Shown here: piece after piece, positions 52,195 to 60,060 of the stretch
Position numbering within the stretch: position 1 is the stretch's first letter
Layout of the letters: each line of letters opens with the position of its first letter
Assembly (NCBI GenBank): GCA_016839055.1
Contig: JAEKNX010000010.1
Span: 99,380-163,379, forward strand
Length of the DNA: 64,000 nucleotides
Reading direction: 5' to 3'
Source: Spirochaetales bacterium
GTDB taxonomy: Bacteria > Spirochaetota > Spirochaetia > UBA9216
Position numbers and translations under genes: made by a program
The notes under the pieces: generated by a model
The model's database searches: none
Seen by the model: the letters and a program-made list of their open reading frames with translations, nothing else
Told to the model about the DNA's origin: nothing

Positions 52195-52485
52195 ATGGAG
52201 ATATTATTTCTGATTATATCGGTTTTTACAGTAATTACAGCGCTGACAGCCCTTGCCGTCAAAGACAGGGTCGTCTCCGTCCTGGCCGGAGGCGCGACTG
52301 GGCTTTTCGCCTCAATCCTGTTTATTATTATGGCGGCTCCGGATGTTGCCATGACTGAGGCGGCGATAGGCAGCGGACTTACGACCTTTATTTTTTTCTT
52401 TGCCCTGAGAAAGATAAGGAGGAATGATCAAGATCATTCCTACAAAGTTTCTGAAGTAACTAACAGGAGCCGAGAAAATGATTAA
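52195..52485 (+). CDS. Mbx/Mbh subunit D (DUF4040)
   Basis: A 96-residue, three-helix protein of the DUF4040/MbhD group, equal to part of MrpA: LTALAVKDRVVSVLAGGATGLFASILFIIMAAPDVAMTEAAIG. AAPDVAMTE is the conserved segment with the charged residues thought to join the proton path. Begins two bases after mrpG. The polar tail is hydrophilic. Confidence 0.85.
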   Translation: MEILFLIISVFTVITALTALAVKDRVVSVLAGGATGLFASILFIIMAAPDVAMTEAAIGSGLTTFIFFFALRKIRRNDQDHSYKVSEVTNRSREND

Positions 52486-53182
52486 AAAAGCATTTACCTT
52501 TTTGATGCTCGGCGGTCTTGGGGCAATGCTGCTGAACTTCATTTTAAGCTTTAGGGAAAGAACCGCGCTGCCAGAGGTTGCGGCCCATTATATTGAAAAA
52601 GGACCGGCGGAGCTTGGTTCGGCTAATATCGTAACTTCTGTTGTCGTAACCTACCGCGGGCTTGATACTCTCGGAGAGGTCACCATCCTCTTTGCCGCGG
52701 CCGCTGTTGTGGGGCTTCTGATTCATCTGAACCGCAATGAGAATGCCGTGCGCAGGGAAGGCAGTGAAATCTTAAAAACGGCATCGGCGCTTCTGTTTCC
52801 GCTCATCCTGATGTTCGGCGCCTATGTCTTTCTGAACGGACACCTTAGCCCGGGCGGAGGTTTTCAGGGCGGTGCAATAATTGCCTCGGCAGTTGTTCTT
52901 ACCGTGCTTGCGAGCCCCAATAGGAAAATCGGTCACACGGTTCTGTCGGTTATCGAGTCGATTTCGGGATTGGCCTATGTGGCTCTCGGCGCGGCCGGAG
53001 CGCTCCTTGTTGCAAACGGTTTTCTTGATAACCGGATTATCCCCCTTGGAGAATTCGGTACTCTCTTCAGCGCGGGTCTTATTCCAATTATCTACACGTT
53101 AATAGGGCTTAAGGTAGGTTCGGAGCTCAGCTCGGTTGTAATCTCGCTGAACGGCGAGACAATAGAGGAGGACGACCAATGA
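52478..53182 (+). CDS. mrpB: Mbx/Mbh subunits E and F joined (MnhB-like)
   Basis: A 234-residue protein. Residues 1-85 resemble the MbhE segment of MrpA (YRGLDTLGEVTILFAAAAVVGLL); residues about 97-230 are an MnhB domain with NGHLSPGGGFQGGAIIASA, the diagnostic loop. Pyrococcus-type complexes often carry these as separate chains; here they are one, as in some bacterial Mrp. Overlaps both neighbours by 4-8 bases. Confidence 0.88.
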   Translation: MIKKAFTFLMLGGLGAMLLNFILSFRERTALPEVAAHYIEKGPAELGSANIVTSVVVTYRGLDTLGEVTILFAAAAVVGLLIHLNRNENAVRREGSEILKTASALLFPLILMFGAYVFLNGHLSPGGGFQGGAIIASAVVLTVLASPNRKIGHTVLSVIESISGLAYVALGAAGALLVANGFLDNRIIPLGEFGTLFSAGLIPIIYTLIGLKVGSELSSVVISLNGETIEEDDQ

Positions 53183-53529
53183 TAGGTACAATTGCAGTTT
53201 CAACCGGAAGTCTTCTTGTCCTTGTAGGACTGTGGAGCGCGCTTACAAACCGGGACATAATAAGAATGATAGTAGGATTTACCATCTTCGACGTCGGGAT
53301 ACACCTGATCATGATCAGCGTCGGGTATATATCCGGCGGCACTGCCCCGATAATATCCAATCTGTCCGATATCGGGGTCAGCTATGTGGATCCCGTCCCC
53401 CAGGCCCTTGTGCTGACAGCCATTGTAATTGGTCTCGGGATTACCGCCTTCATGCTCACATACGCGGTAAATATGTATGAGAAGAAAGGCACCCTGGAGA
53501 TCGATAAATTTGAGGAGCTGAAATGGTAG
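53179..53529 (+). CDS. mrpC: Mrp/Mbx subunit C (NuoK/MnhC-like)
   Basis: A 116-residue, three-helix NuoK-type subunit: LVGLWSALTNRDIIRMIVGFTIFDVGIHLIMI and DPVPQALVLTAIVIGLGITAFMLTY. DPVPQALVLTAIVIG is the strongest family marker. Overlaps neighbours on both sides (4 and 7 bases). Confidence 0.93.
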   Translation: MIGTIAVSTGSLLVLVGLWSALTNRDIIRMIVGFTIFDVGIHLIMISVGYISGGTAPIISNLSDIGVSYVDPVPQALVLTAIVIGLGITAFMLTYAVNMYEKKGTLEIDKFEELKW

Positions 53530-56500
53530 AACCGATTTATCTGATAGTCATAGCCCTCGGGGCGGCCTTCCTCCTCGGGCTTTTAAGAAAAACAGGCTCC
53601 GCCCTGCAGATTGCTCTCACCCTCGCCGCCCTTGCCGGAATGGTTTTCATTTCCGCCCAGTGGGCGTATGGAATAATCAAAGGCACCACTCAGGCTGCGG
53701 AGATATTTACTTCGGGAATGAACCCCCCGCTGTCAATTAACCTTTTCATGGGGAGGTCCGAGGCAGTCCTCCTTCTGCTGGTTAACAGCGCGGCCTTCCT
53801 TTCCACCATGTATCTCGGACGTGAGCATAAGAAGACCTCGGTCTACATGCTGATGCTTCTTCTGGTGTTTGTCGTAGGTCTAAATGGAATAATTTTAACC
53901 CGAGACCTCTTTAACCTTTTCGTCTTCATCGAGATCGTAAGTATTGCCTCGGCTGGTCTTATTGCTCTCCGGAGTGATATCAGACAGCTTGGGGCCGGAT
54001 TCAAGTTTATAATAGCCGGCGCGCTGGCAAGCGGCTTCATGCTGATAGGCATAATATTTACTTATTATGCAACTGGCTCGCTGAACATTGACGTGATAAC
54101 CGGGATGATGAGCCCTGCTCTGGCATCTGCCGGGTATATCGGGCTCTTTCTCGTTTTCATCGGGATTATGATAGAACTTAAGCCCTTTCCGGTTAACGGC
54201 TGGGGGATAGATGCCTATCAGGCTTCAATTCCGCCTGTGAGCGCGCTTGTCGCCGCCGGAACTGCCACGGCAATGTTCTACGCTTTCACAAAGATTACGG
54301 CTATGACAGGCGGCATCTTCCTTAATGCCTCGATGTATATAGGAGCGCTGACCTTCGTCGGCATGAACGTAGTAGCCCTGAAGCAGACCGCCGCGCGACG
54401 TCTGCTAGGATATTCATCGATATCTCAGGTTGGACTTCTTGTTCTGGTGTTCTCCCTCGTGAAGATCTTCGGCATCGCCGGCGGCGAGCTGATTGTCTTC
54501 GGACTTCTTGTCTCTCACGCTCTGGCAAAGGCCGTGCTGTTCTGGCTTTCCGGCATCATAGGTAAGGAATCAATAAACGACTGGGGCATAATCCGGAAGC
54601 GGAACATCCTGATTGTGGCCTTCGCGGTTGCAGTCGGTGCTCTTCTTGCTCTGCCGCCCTTTCCGTCATTCTTCGCTAAGTGGGAGCTCATTACGTCACT
54701 TGCTGTAAAGGGCCAGTACGGTTGGATTGCCGTAATCCTCGGGGGAGCGCTTCTGGAAGCAGTCTACCTCATGAGGTGGTTCGGAAATGCGGTTAAAGAC
54801 TCATTCAATGAAGAGGACAATCTCGATTTTCGCTTTGGAACCCTTGTTCCGGTTATTACCGGGACCGCGGCTCTGCTCGCACTGGGATATTTTTCAGCTA
54901 ATCTGTCGGTATTTGAAAACAATATAAACTGGCTGCTGCCGGCTGTTGTAATTGTGCTGCTGCTTCTGGATTTTCTACCGGCGATTGTCAAAAATATACT
55001 ACTTATTGCCGCCATTGCTTGGTACGGATATCCCCTGCTGCAGGCTATTGAAGGATATAGATCAATATTCGCGGCAATTTTCGTAATAGGAGCTGTAATC
55101 ACGCTGCTTCCTGGATTCATGAATAAGGGGAGAAGGCCGGGCTTCTATCCGGCGGTATCCATGATGTTCGCGGGTCTTGTGGGAATAATCGAAGCGACCG
55201 ACATGCTTACCTTCTTCTTTTTCTGGGAACTGATGACCCTCGGTTCATATTTTCTTATTCTCAGGGGTAAGAAATCAAAGCCTCATGCGCTTTCCTATAT
55301 GCTGTTCTCTCTCGGCGGGGCCTACCTTCTCATGACGGGTTTTTCAATGTCATTTGCTGAAGCAGGCGGCACTTCTATTGCCCTGGATATTCTAAAAACT
55401 GTATCCGGCAGCAGTCTGTCGGGAATAATAACCATTCTTCTGGCAGTCGGTTTCATGACCAAGACGGCGTCGGCGGGGCTGCATATCTGGCTGCCCGGGG
55501 CTCATGCCGAAGCCGAAGGCGATGTTTCTCCGATGGTCTCGGGTATTCTGCTGAAAGCCGGTGTTTTTGGCCTTCTTATGACCTTCATCGCCTTGGGTGA
55601 TCAGTCCATCGGAAAGATAAATATTCCATATGTTCTCAGCTGGATAGGTGTTATAACGGCCCTGACAGCCAACTACATGGCGGCTATGCAGGAGGATGCG
55701 AAGAGGCTTCTTGCCTACTCGAGTATTGCTCAGATGGGCTATGCCCTCTTCGGCATCTCTCTGATGTCTCATCTTGGATGGCTTTCCGCGCTGTCGCTTG
55801 CGATAGTCCACTTCACCTACAAGGTTATTCTGTTCCTGTCTGTTGCCGGTGTTGTTCACCGTGTTAAAACCCGAAACATGTATCAAATGGGCGGACTCAT
55901 TACCCGAATGCCTGTAACATTCTTCATGGTTCTTGTGAGCATCATTGCGCTTTCAGGTATTCCGCCTCTAGCAGGTTTCAGCGGACGCTGGCTTACCTAT
56001 AATGCGGTTATAGAAAAGGGATGGCTGCTGCAGGGAGTTGTCGCCGGCGTTTCTGGCCTCATTGCGTTCCTCTATTTGTTCAGGCTGATTTTCGCAATCT
56101 TTCTCGGTCAGCTGAAGGACGTGCACCGCAGGGTGAAGGAGGCTCCATTCTGGATACTTCTACCGCAAATTCTTCTGATTCTGCTGGTCTTGTATTTGTC
56201 TTTCTTTCCCGGAGCCTTCCTCCGGCCGATCGGAGATATAGTCTCGGAATTTCACCCCGAAGGCGCACTTGTCTGGAACGGCGCTACGGCAGTATCTGAG
56301 TTCGGATACTGGAATGGTGAAGCAGTAATGTGGGTCTTCATAGCGCTGTTTGCAGCAAACTTCGCTCTATTGTTTTTCCTGAACCGCGGAGCACAGAAGA
56401 TCAAGCAGTTCAATATAGTCTATGCCGCTGAGCGTCCGGCTCGTCCGGAAACAACGCATTTTGCGTATAATATGTTTGCGCCCTACCGGAAAGCCCTCGG

Positions 56501-56669
56501 CTTTCTCGAGTATCCAATAACAACGAAATTCTGGAGCGGAGTTGCAGATCTCATGCATTCAATCGCGGGATTCACAAGACGTATTTATACTGGTAACGGT
56601 CAGACCTACCTGCTGCAGATAATTGTGTTCGTAGTCATATCCTTTTTATTAAGTAACGGAGGTAAATAG
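53523..56669 (+). CDS. Fused double antiporter subunit (MbxH-MbxH')
   Basis: A 1048-residue protein made of two proton-translocating NuoL/M/N-MrpD units in tandem. The first (about residues 1-500) has FIEIVSIASAG (helix-5 Glu), KPFPVNGWGIDAYQASIPPVSA and SHALAKAVLFW (helix-7/8 Lys). The second (about 510-1000) has FFWELMTLGSYF, KTASAGLHIWLPGAHAEAEGDVSPMVSG and VHFTYKVILFL. Each keeps the Glu/Lys/His chain for ion movement. In Pyrococcus mbx the two are separate genes, H and H'; the fusion here is unusual. No stop or frameshift separates the halves, and length equals the sum of both. Confidence 0.9.
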   Translation: MVEPIYLIVIALGAAFLLGLLRKTGSALQIALTLAALAGMVFISAQWAYGIIKGTTQAAEIFTSGMNPPLSINLFMGRSEAVLLLLVNSAAFLSTMYLGREHKKTSVYMLMLLLVFVVGLNGIILTRDLFNLFVFIEIVSIASAGLIALRSDIRQLGAGFKFIIAGALASGFMLIGIIFTYYATGSLNIDVITGMMSPALASAGYIGLFLVFIGIMIELKPFPVNGWGIDAYQASIPPVSALVAAGTATAMFYAFTKITAMTGGIFLNASMYIGALTFVGMNVVALKQTAARRLLGYSSISQVGLLVLVFSLVKIFGIAGGELIVFGLLVSHALAKAVLFWLSGIIGKESINDWGIIRKRNILIVAFAVAVGALLALPPFPSFFAKWELITSLAVKGQYGWIAVILGGALLEAVYLMRWFGNAVKDSFNEEDNLDFRFGTLVPVITGTAALLALGYFSANLSVFENNINWLLPAVVIVLLLLDFLPAIVKNILLIAAIAWYGYPLLQAIEGYRSIFAAIFVIGAVITLLPGFMNKGRRPGFYPAVSMMFAGLVGIIEATDMLTFFFFWELMTLGSYFLILRGKKSKPHALSYMLFSLGGAYLLMTGFSMSFAEAGGTSIALDILKTVSGSSLSGIITILLAVGFMTKTASAGLHIWLPGAHAEAEGDVSPMVSGILLKAGVFGLLMTFIALGDQSIGKINIPYVLSWIGVITALTANYMAAMQEDAKRLLAYSSIAQMGYALFGISLMSHLGWLSALSLAIVHFTYKVILFLSVAGVVHRVKTRNMYQMGGLITRMPVTFFMVLVSIIALSGIPPLAGFSGRWLTYNAVIEKGWLLQGVVAGVSGLIAFLYLFRLIFAIFLGQLKDVHRRVKEAPFWILLPQILLILLVLYLSFFPGAFLRPIGDIVSEFHPEGALVWNGATAVSEFGYWNGEAVMWVFIALFAANFALLFFLNRGAQKIKQFNIVYAAERPARPETTHFAYNMFAPYRKALGFLEYPITTKFWSGVADLMHSIAGFTRRIYTGNGQTYLLQIIVFVVISFLLSNGGK

Positions 56670-57611
56670 ATGGCTGATTTTGATTATATGAAAATTGTCT
56701 ATGCCGCATTAACCATCTTCCTCACAATCAATTACGGCCTTATCCTGCAAGGAATTATCGGCAAGATATATGCCCGTGTTGGTAAGAGAATGGGAATAAG
56801 AATATTCCAGCCCTATGTCAATTTAATCAGGCAGTGGGCAACAAGAACGTCAATTTCGCATGGAGTTATGTACTATCTGGGGCCTGTGTTCAGGTTCTCA
56901 GGTGGTGCGGGCATCCTGATTTTTCTGCCCATAATCTATGGTGCGCCGATTTTCTCATCATTTTCATTCGCCGGGGATCTTGTGCTGATTTCGTATTTCA
57001 TGTTCCTCGGAACCCTCGGAATGGCGCTCGGCGGCGGCGAATCCGGGCACCCCTATGCGGCACTCGGGGTCAGCCGCGGTCTCTCGCAGGTGACCATGGC
57101 CGAGATTCCGATGATAATGGCTGTTTATTCAATAGCGGTTCAATATCATTCATTGAATATTACCGAGATTGTAGCTGCCCAGCAGGGCAGTTTTCTTAAC
57201 TGGACCCTGTTCACTAACCCTATTGCGACAGCGGCGGCCATGCTGGCCTTTCTCGGCTCAATGATGCGCTCACCCTTTGATGTCGTCCTTGCTCCTCAGG
57301 AAATACCAATTGGTCCTCCGACTGAATACCAGTCTCAGTTTCTCGCAATGCTTATGACAAACCGGACCATTTTTCCGGTAGCTAAAACCATCCTCTTTGT
57401 GAACTTTTTCTTCGGCGGAGTAGCGCTGTATGATAACTATCTGCTGACATTCCTTGTCTTCTTTTTAAAGACCTTCCTTGTTTACATGTGGTCGGTTTTT
57501 GTCGGTCTGTCTTTTCCGAGATTTCGTGTTGACCATAGCATCAGATGGTTTTTAAAGTATCCGATGCTCATTGGCCTGATTTCTATAATTTTTGTAAACA
57601 TAAGGTACTGA
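56670..57611 (+). CDS. NuoH/MbxM-like membrane subunit
   Basis: A 313-residue, eight-helix NuoH/HyfC-family subunit which links the peripheral arm to the membrane arm. GRIFQP-type loop appears as RIFQPYVNLIRQW; SPFDVVLAPQEIPIGPPTEYQSQFLAM is the conserved cytosolic loop with Glu residues at the quinone/E-channel position. Starts right after the double antiporter stop. Confidence 0.92.
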   Translation: MADFDYMKIVYAALTIFLTINYGLILQGIIGKIYARVGKRMGIRIFQPYVNLIRQWATRTSISHGVMYYLGPVFRFSGGAGILIFLPIIYGAPIFSSFSFAGDLVLISYFMFLGTLGMALGGGESGHPYAALGVSRGLSQVTMAEIPMIMAVYSIAVQYHSLNITEIVAAQQGSFLNWTLFTNPIATAAAMLAFLGSMMRSPFDVVLAPQEIPIGPPTEYQSQFLAMLMTNRTIFPVAKTILFVNFFFGGVALYDNYLLTFLVFFLKTFLVYMWSVFVGLSFPRFRVDHSIRWFLKYPMLIGLISIIFVNIRY

Positions 57612-57612
57612 T

Positions 57613-58278
57613 ATGGCAAAGATGAACTATAAAAAGCGTTTCTCCGATCTGGAAAAACGGATGGTAACCTCTCCTGACGGAGAGGAGTTTGAAGTAGATC
57701 CTATGAAGGATTATTTTTCGGATGCGAGGCCCAAGGTTCATCCTCCTTCGAAAATCACCCCTCTCGAGAATTTCATGAACTGGTGCCGGGCTGAGTCTAT
57801 ATATATTCTCGGCTTCGGTACGGGCTGCGGGGCAATTGAGATGCGCCCGCTGATGAGCCCTATGTATGACGCCTTCCGGTTTGGTATTCACTGGCGTCCC
57901 ACGCCCCGGCAGTCAACAGTATTTGTAATAGGCGGATACGCGTCGGTTAAGACAATAAAAAGAATTGTGCGAAGCTATGAACAGATGCAGGGACCTAAAT
58001 GGGTTATAGGGCTATGCAGCTGCACAATTAACGGAGGGATGTACTGGGACAGTTACAACACAGTTAACCGGCTCGATCATTATATTCCGGTTGATGTGTA
58101 CATAACAGGCTGCATGCCGCGCCCCGAGGCCCTTCTTGACGGTTTTACGGTACTGAAAAAGCGCATCAAGGAAGGACGAGGGGAAGGTTCGAACGAATAC
58201 GCGGAAAATTTTGATTGGTATAAGGCAAACCAGAAGAAGATTATTAAATCCTGGGACATGCCGGATTACAATTGGTAG
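57613..58278 (+). CDS. NuoB/MbxJ-like small subunit with altered Fe-S ligand pattern
   Basis: A 221-residue protein of the NuoB/hydrogenase-small-subunit family. NuoB binds cluster N2 via a tandem CC, then C and C. Here the first element is GTGCGAIEM (one Cys, Cys72, second replaced by Gly). Then GLCSCTINGGM has two Cys (135 and 137), and the last is GCMPRPE (Cys167). Thus four Cys remain, but one has moved. Cluster binding is likely; the electron path to the membrane is probably kept. N-terminal 45 residues are an extension. Two bases after the NuoH-like gene. Confidence 0.88.
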   Translation: MAKMNYKKRFSDLEKRMVTSPDGEEFEVDPMKDYFSDARPKVHPPSKITPLENFMNWCRAESIYILGFGTGCGAIEMRPLMSPMYDAFRFGIHWRPTPRQSTVFVIGGYASVKTIKRIVRSYEQMQGPKWVIGLCSCTINGGMYWDSYNTVNRLDHYIPVDVYITGCMPRPEALLDGFTVLKKRIKEGRGEGSNEYAENFDWYKANQKKIIKSWDMPDYNW

Positions 58279-58286
58279 GGGGTAAT

Positions 58287-58883
58287 ATGGAACGAATTAT
58301 TGAGAATATAAAAAAGCAGTTCCCGCTTCAGGATGTTAACTCCGATCACGGCTGGTTCATTACATGTGAAAAGAAGGATGTAATCAGTCTGCTCACACAT
58401 CTGAAGATCACAGGGGGATTTACTCACCTCATACTGATTACGGCAGTCGACTGGATTGAAGAAGATCGTTTCCAGCTGACATATCTTTTGAATAATCCAC
58501 AACTAAAGATAAGACTTGGACTCCGGACCTTTATTGAGCGTTCGGTGTGGCCTGATGAATCTGAAATGCAGAGCGCGCACCATCTGTGGCCGGCGGTTAA
58601 GACATATCAGAGAGAGCTTCATGAGATGTTCGGCATAGATTTTCCGGGCAGTCCTGAGGTGAATGACCCGCTTATTCTCGAATATTGGGATGACATTCCC
58701 CCGTACAGGAGAGATTTCGACACAAAGAAATATTCGGAAGAGACCTACTTTCCCAGAGAAGGCAGAGGGAGCAATGATCCTGCGGAGTATATGAAAAGTC
58801 AGCTTTACCCCAATGAGGGAGGAAAGTCCCAGGACTTTCCTCAAGAGATTTCGAAGAAATCTTCAGGAGAGAAGAATGCTTGA
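58287..58883 (+). CDS. NuoC/MbxK-like subunit
   Basis: A 198-residue protein of the complex-I 30-kDa family: WPDESEMQSAHHLWPAVKTYQRELHEMFGIDFPG, where ERELHEMFGI-like is the signature, then PLILEYWDDIPPYRRDF. Structural subunit between the small and large subunits. The ATG at 58287 has GGGGG seven bases before; an in-frame TTG 15 bases upstream is not needed. Overlaps the next gene by eight bases. Confidence 0.9.
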   Translation: MERIIENIKKQFPLQDVNSDHGWFITCEKKDVISLLTHLKITGGFTHLILITAVDWIEEDRFQLTYLLNNPQLKIRLGLRTFIERSVWPDESEMQSAHHLWPAVKTYQRELHEMFGIDFPGSPEVNDPLILEYWDDIPPYRRDFDTKKYSEETYFPREGRGSNDPAEYMKSQLYPNEGGKSQDFPQEISKKSSGEKNA

Positions 58884-60057
58884 TTACGGCCTAAAGAACA
58901 GGGAGCTCTTCCCTGAGACAAAAAGTGACGGCACGGTTGATATTGATCTTTCAAGCGGCAAGTATACTAAGGTCTGGCAGGGGCCGAACCATCCGGGAAT
59001 AACCGGAAATATGTCCCTTGAGCTGACGCTGCTCGGGGACGAGGTCATGGAATCAAAAACCCATGTTGGTTATCTGCATAGAGGATTCGAGAAGCTGATG
59101 GAGCGCAGGCGTTTTATAAACAATTTCCCCCTTGTCTGCCGAATCTGCGTTCCCGAGCCCGATTTTAATGAGTACTGCTACGCCGCGGCTCTGGAGGAGC
59201 TTGCCGGTGTTGAGGTGCCTGAAAATGCATTGTGGATAAGGACGCTTATTCTAGAGATGGCCAGGCTCCAGAGCTATCTTATGTGGCTCAGCGGTCAGGT
59301 TGGGGCATTTGGTTTTGGAATTCCTAGCCAGTGGATGCTCTACTGCCGCGACAGGGTTCTTGATATGTTTGAAGAACTTTCGGGGGCAAGGATATACCAC
59401 ATTTATATGCTTCCCGGCGGAGTGCGCGATAATCTTCCGAAGGGCTTTAAGGCTAAGATGCGCGAGACCCTGAATGACATTGTTCCGCTGCTCCGTGATT
59501 ATGAGAGGGTTGTCTTTAATAATGCCGTCTTCAAGAAGAGAGCCAAGGGGCTCGGCTATATAAATCCGGATTGGATAGAAGAGTACGGCATCACAGGCCC
59601 GAATGCCAGAGGCGCAGGAGTTCCGAAGGACGTCCGTAAGGACAATCCCTACCTTAAATATCCCGAGCTTGAGTTCCTGCCGGTTACCGAAACAGATTCT
59701 GATGTCTATGCCAGGGCGCACCTCAGGTGGCGGGATGTAATGATGTCGGTAGATCTTATCCGTCAGATTCTTGAGCGAACACCTGATGAGGGGGCATTCA
59801 AAGCAGATCTGCCGAGTATGCTTCACTGGAAGATTCCCGCCGGAGAAACCTATGTAAATGCGGAATGTACCCGCGGGGAGTACGGTTATTATATAGTAAC
59901 CGACGGTTCTGGATACCCCAGGCGGGTTAATGTCAGAGGCCCCAGTTACACCCACGCGGTGACGCTTGCTGAAAAGATGATGGTGAATTGTAATATAGCT
60001 GATGTTGCGGCCACGCTCGTCTCGCTGCATACATATCCACCAGAGGTAGAGAGGTAG
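58876..60057 (+). CDS. NuoD/hydrogenase-large-subunit-like protein without NiFe site (MbxL-like)
   Basis: A 393-residue protein of the NuoD/group 4 hydrogenase large-subunit family. KVWQGPNHPGITGNM opens it; VGYLHRGFEKLMERR and RDNLPKGF are conserved. Real hydrogenases hold NiFe with CxxC near the start and CxxC near the end. Here the N-terminal motif is RICVPEPDFNEY (Cys91, second Cys replaced by Glu) and the C-terminal one is LHTYPPEVER with none. So H2 chemistry is very unlikely. Start at 58876 with AGGAGAG; an upstream start would overlap NuoC-like by 70 bases. Confidence 0.9.
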   Translation: MLDYGLKNRELFPETKSDGTVDIDLSSGKYTKVWQGPNHPGITGNMSLELTLLGDEVMESKTHVGYLHRGFEKLMERRRFINNFPLVCRICVPEPDFNEYCYAAALEELAGVEVPENALWIRTLILEMARLQSYLMWLSGQVGAFGFGIPSQWMLYCRDRVLDMFEELSGARIYHIYMLPGGVRDNLPKGFKAKMRETLNDIVPLLRDYERVVFNNAVFKKRAKGLGYINPDWIEEYGITGPNARGAGVPKDVRKDNPYLKYPELEFLPVTETDSDVYARAHLRWRDVMMSVDLIRQILERTPDEGAFKADLPSMLHWKIPAGETYVNAECTRGEYGYYIVTDGSGYPRRVNVRGPSYTHAVTLAEKMMVNCNIADVAATLVSLHTYPPEVER

Positions 60058-60060
60058 AAA

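Noticed and set aside
53843..54528. Minus-strand frames inside the antiporter fusion
   Set aside because: Arg/Ser/Pro-rich antisense shadows.
51125..56669. Stand-alone Mrp Na+/H+ antiporter
   Set aside because: The same run continues without gaps into NuoH/B/C/D-like genes, so it is one Mbx-type operon.
59251..60030. Long minus-strand frame opposite the NuoD-like gene
   Set aside because: Antisense to a conserved gene; the product shows no recognisable features.
51125..60057. Standard complex I or a [NiFe] hydrogenase
   Set aside because: NuoE/F/G are missing, Mrp subunits are present, and the large subunit lacks three of four NiFe Cys.
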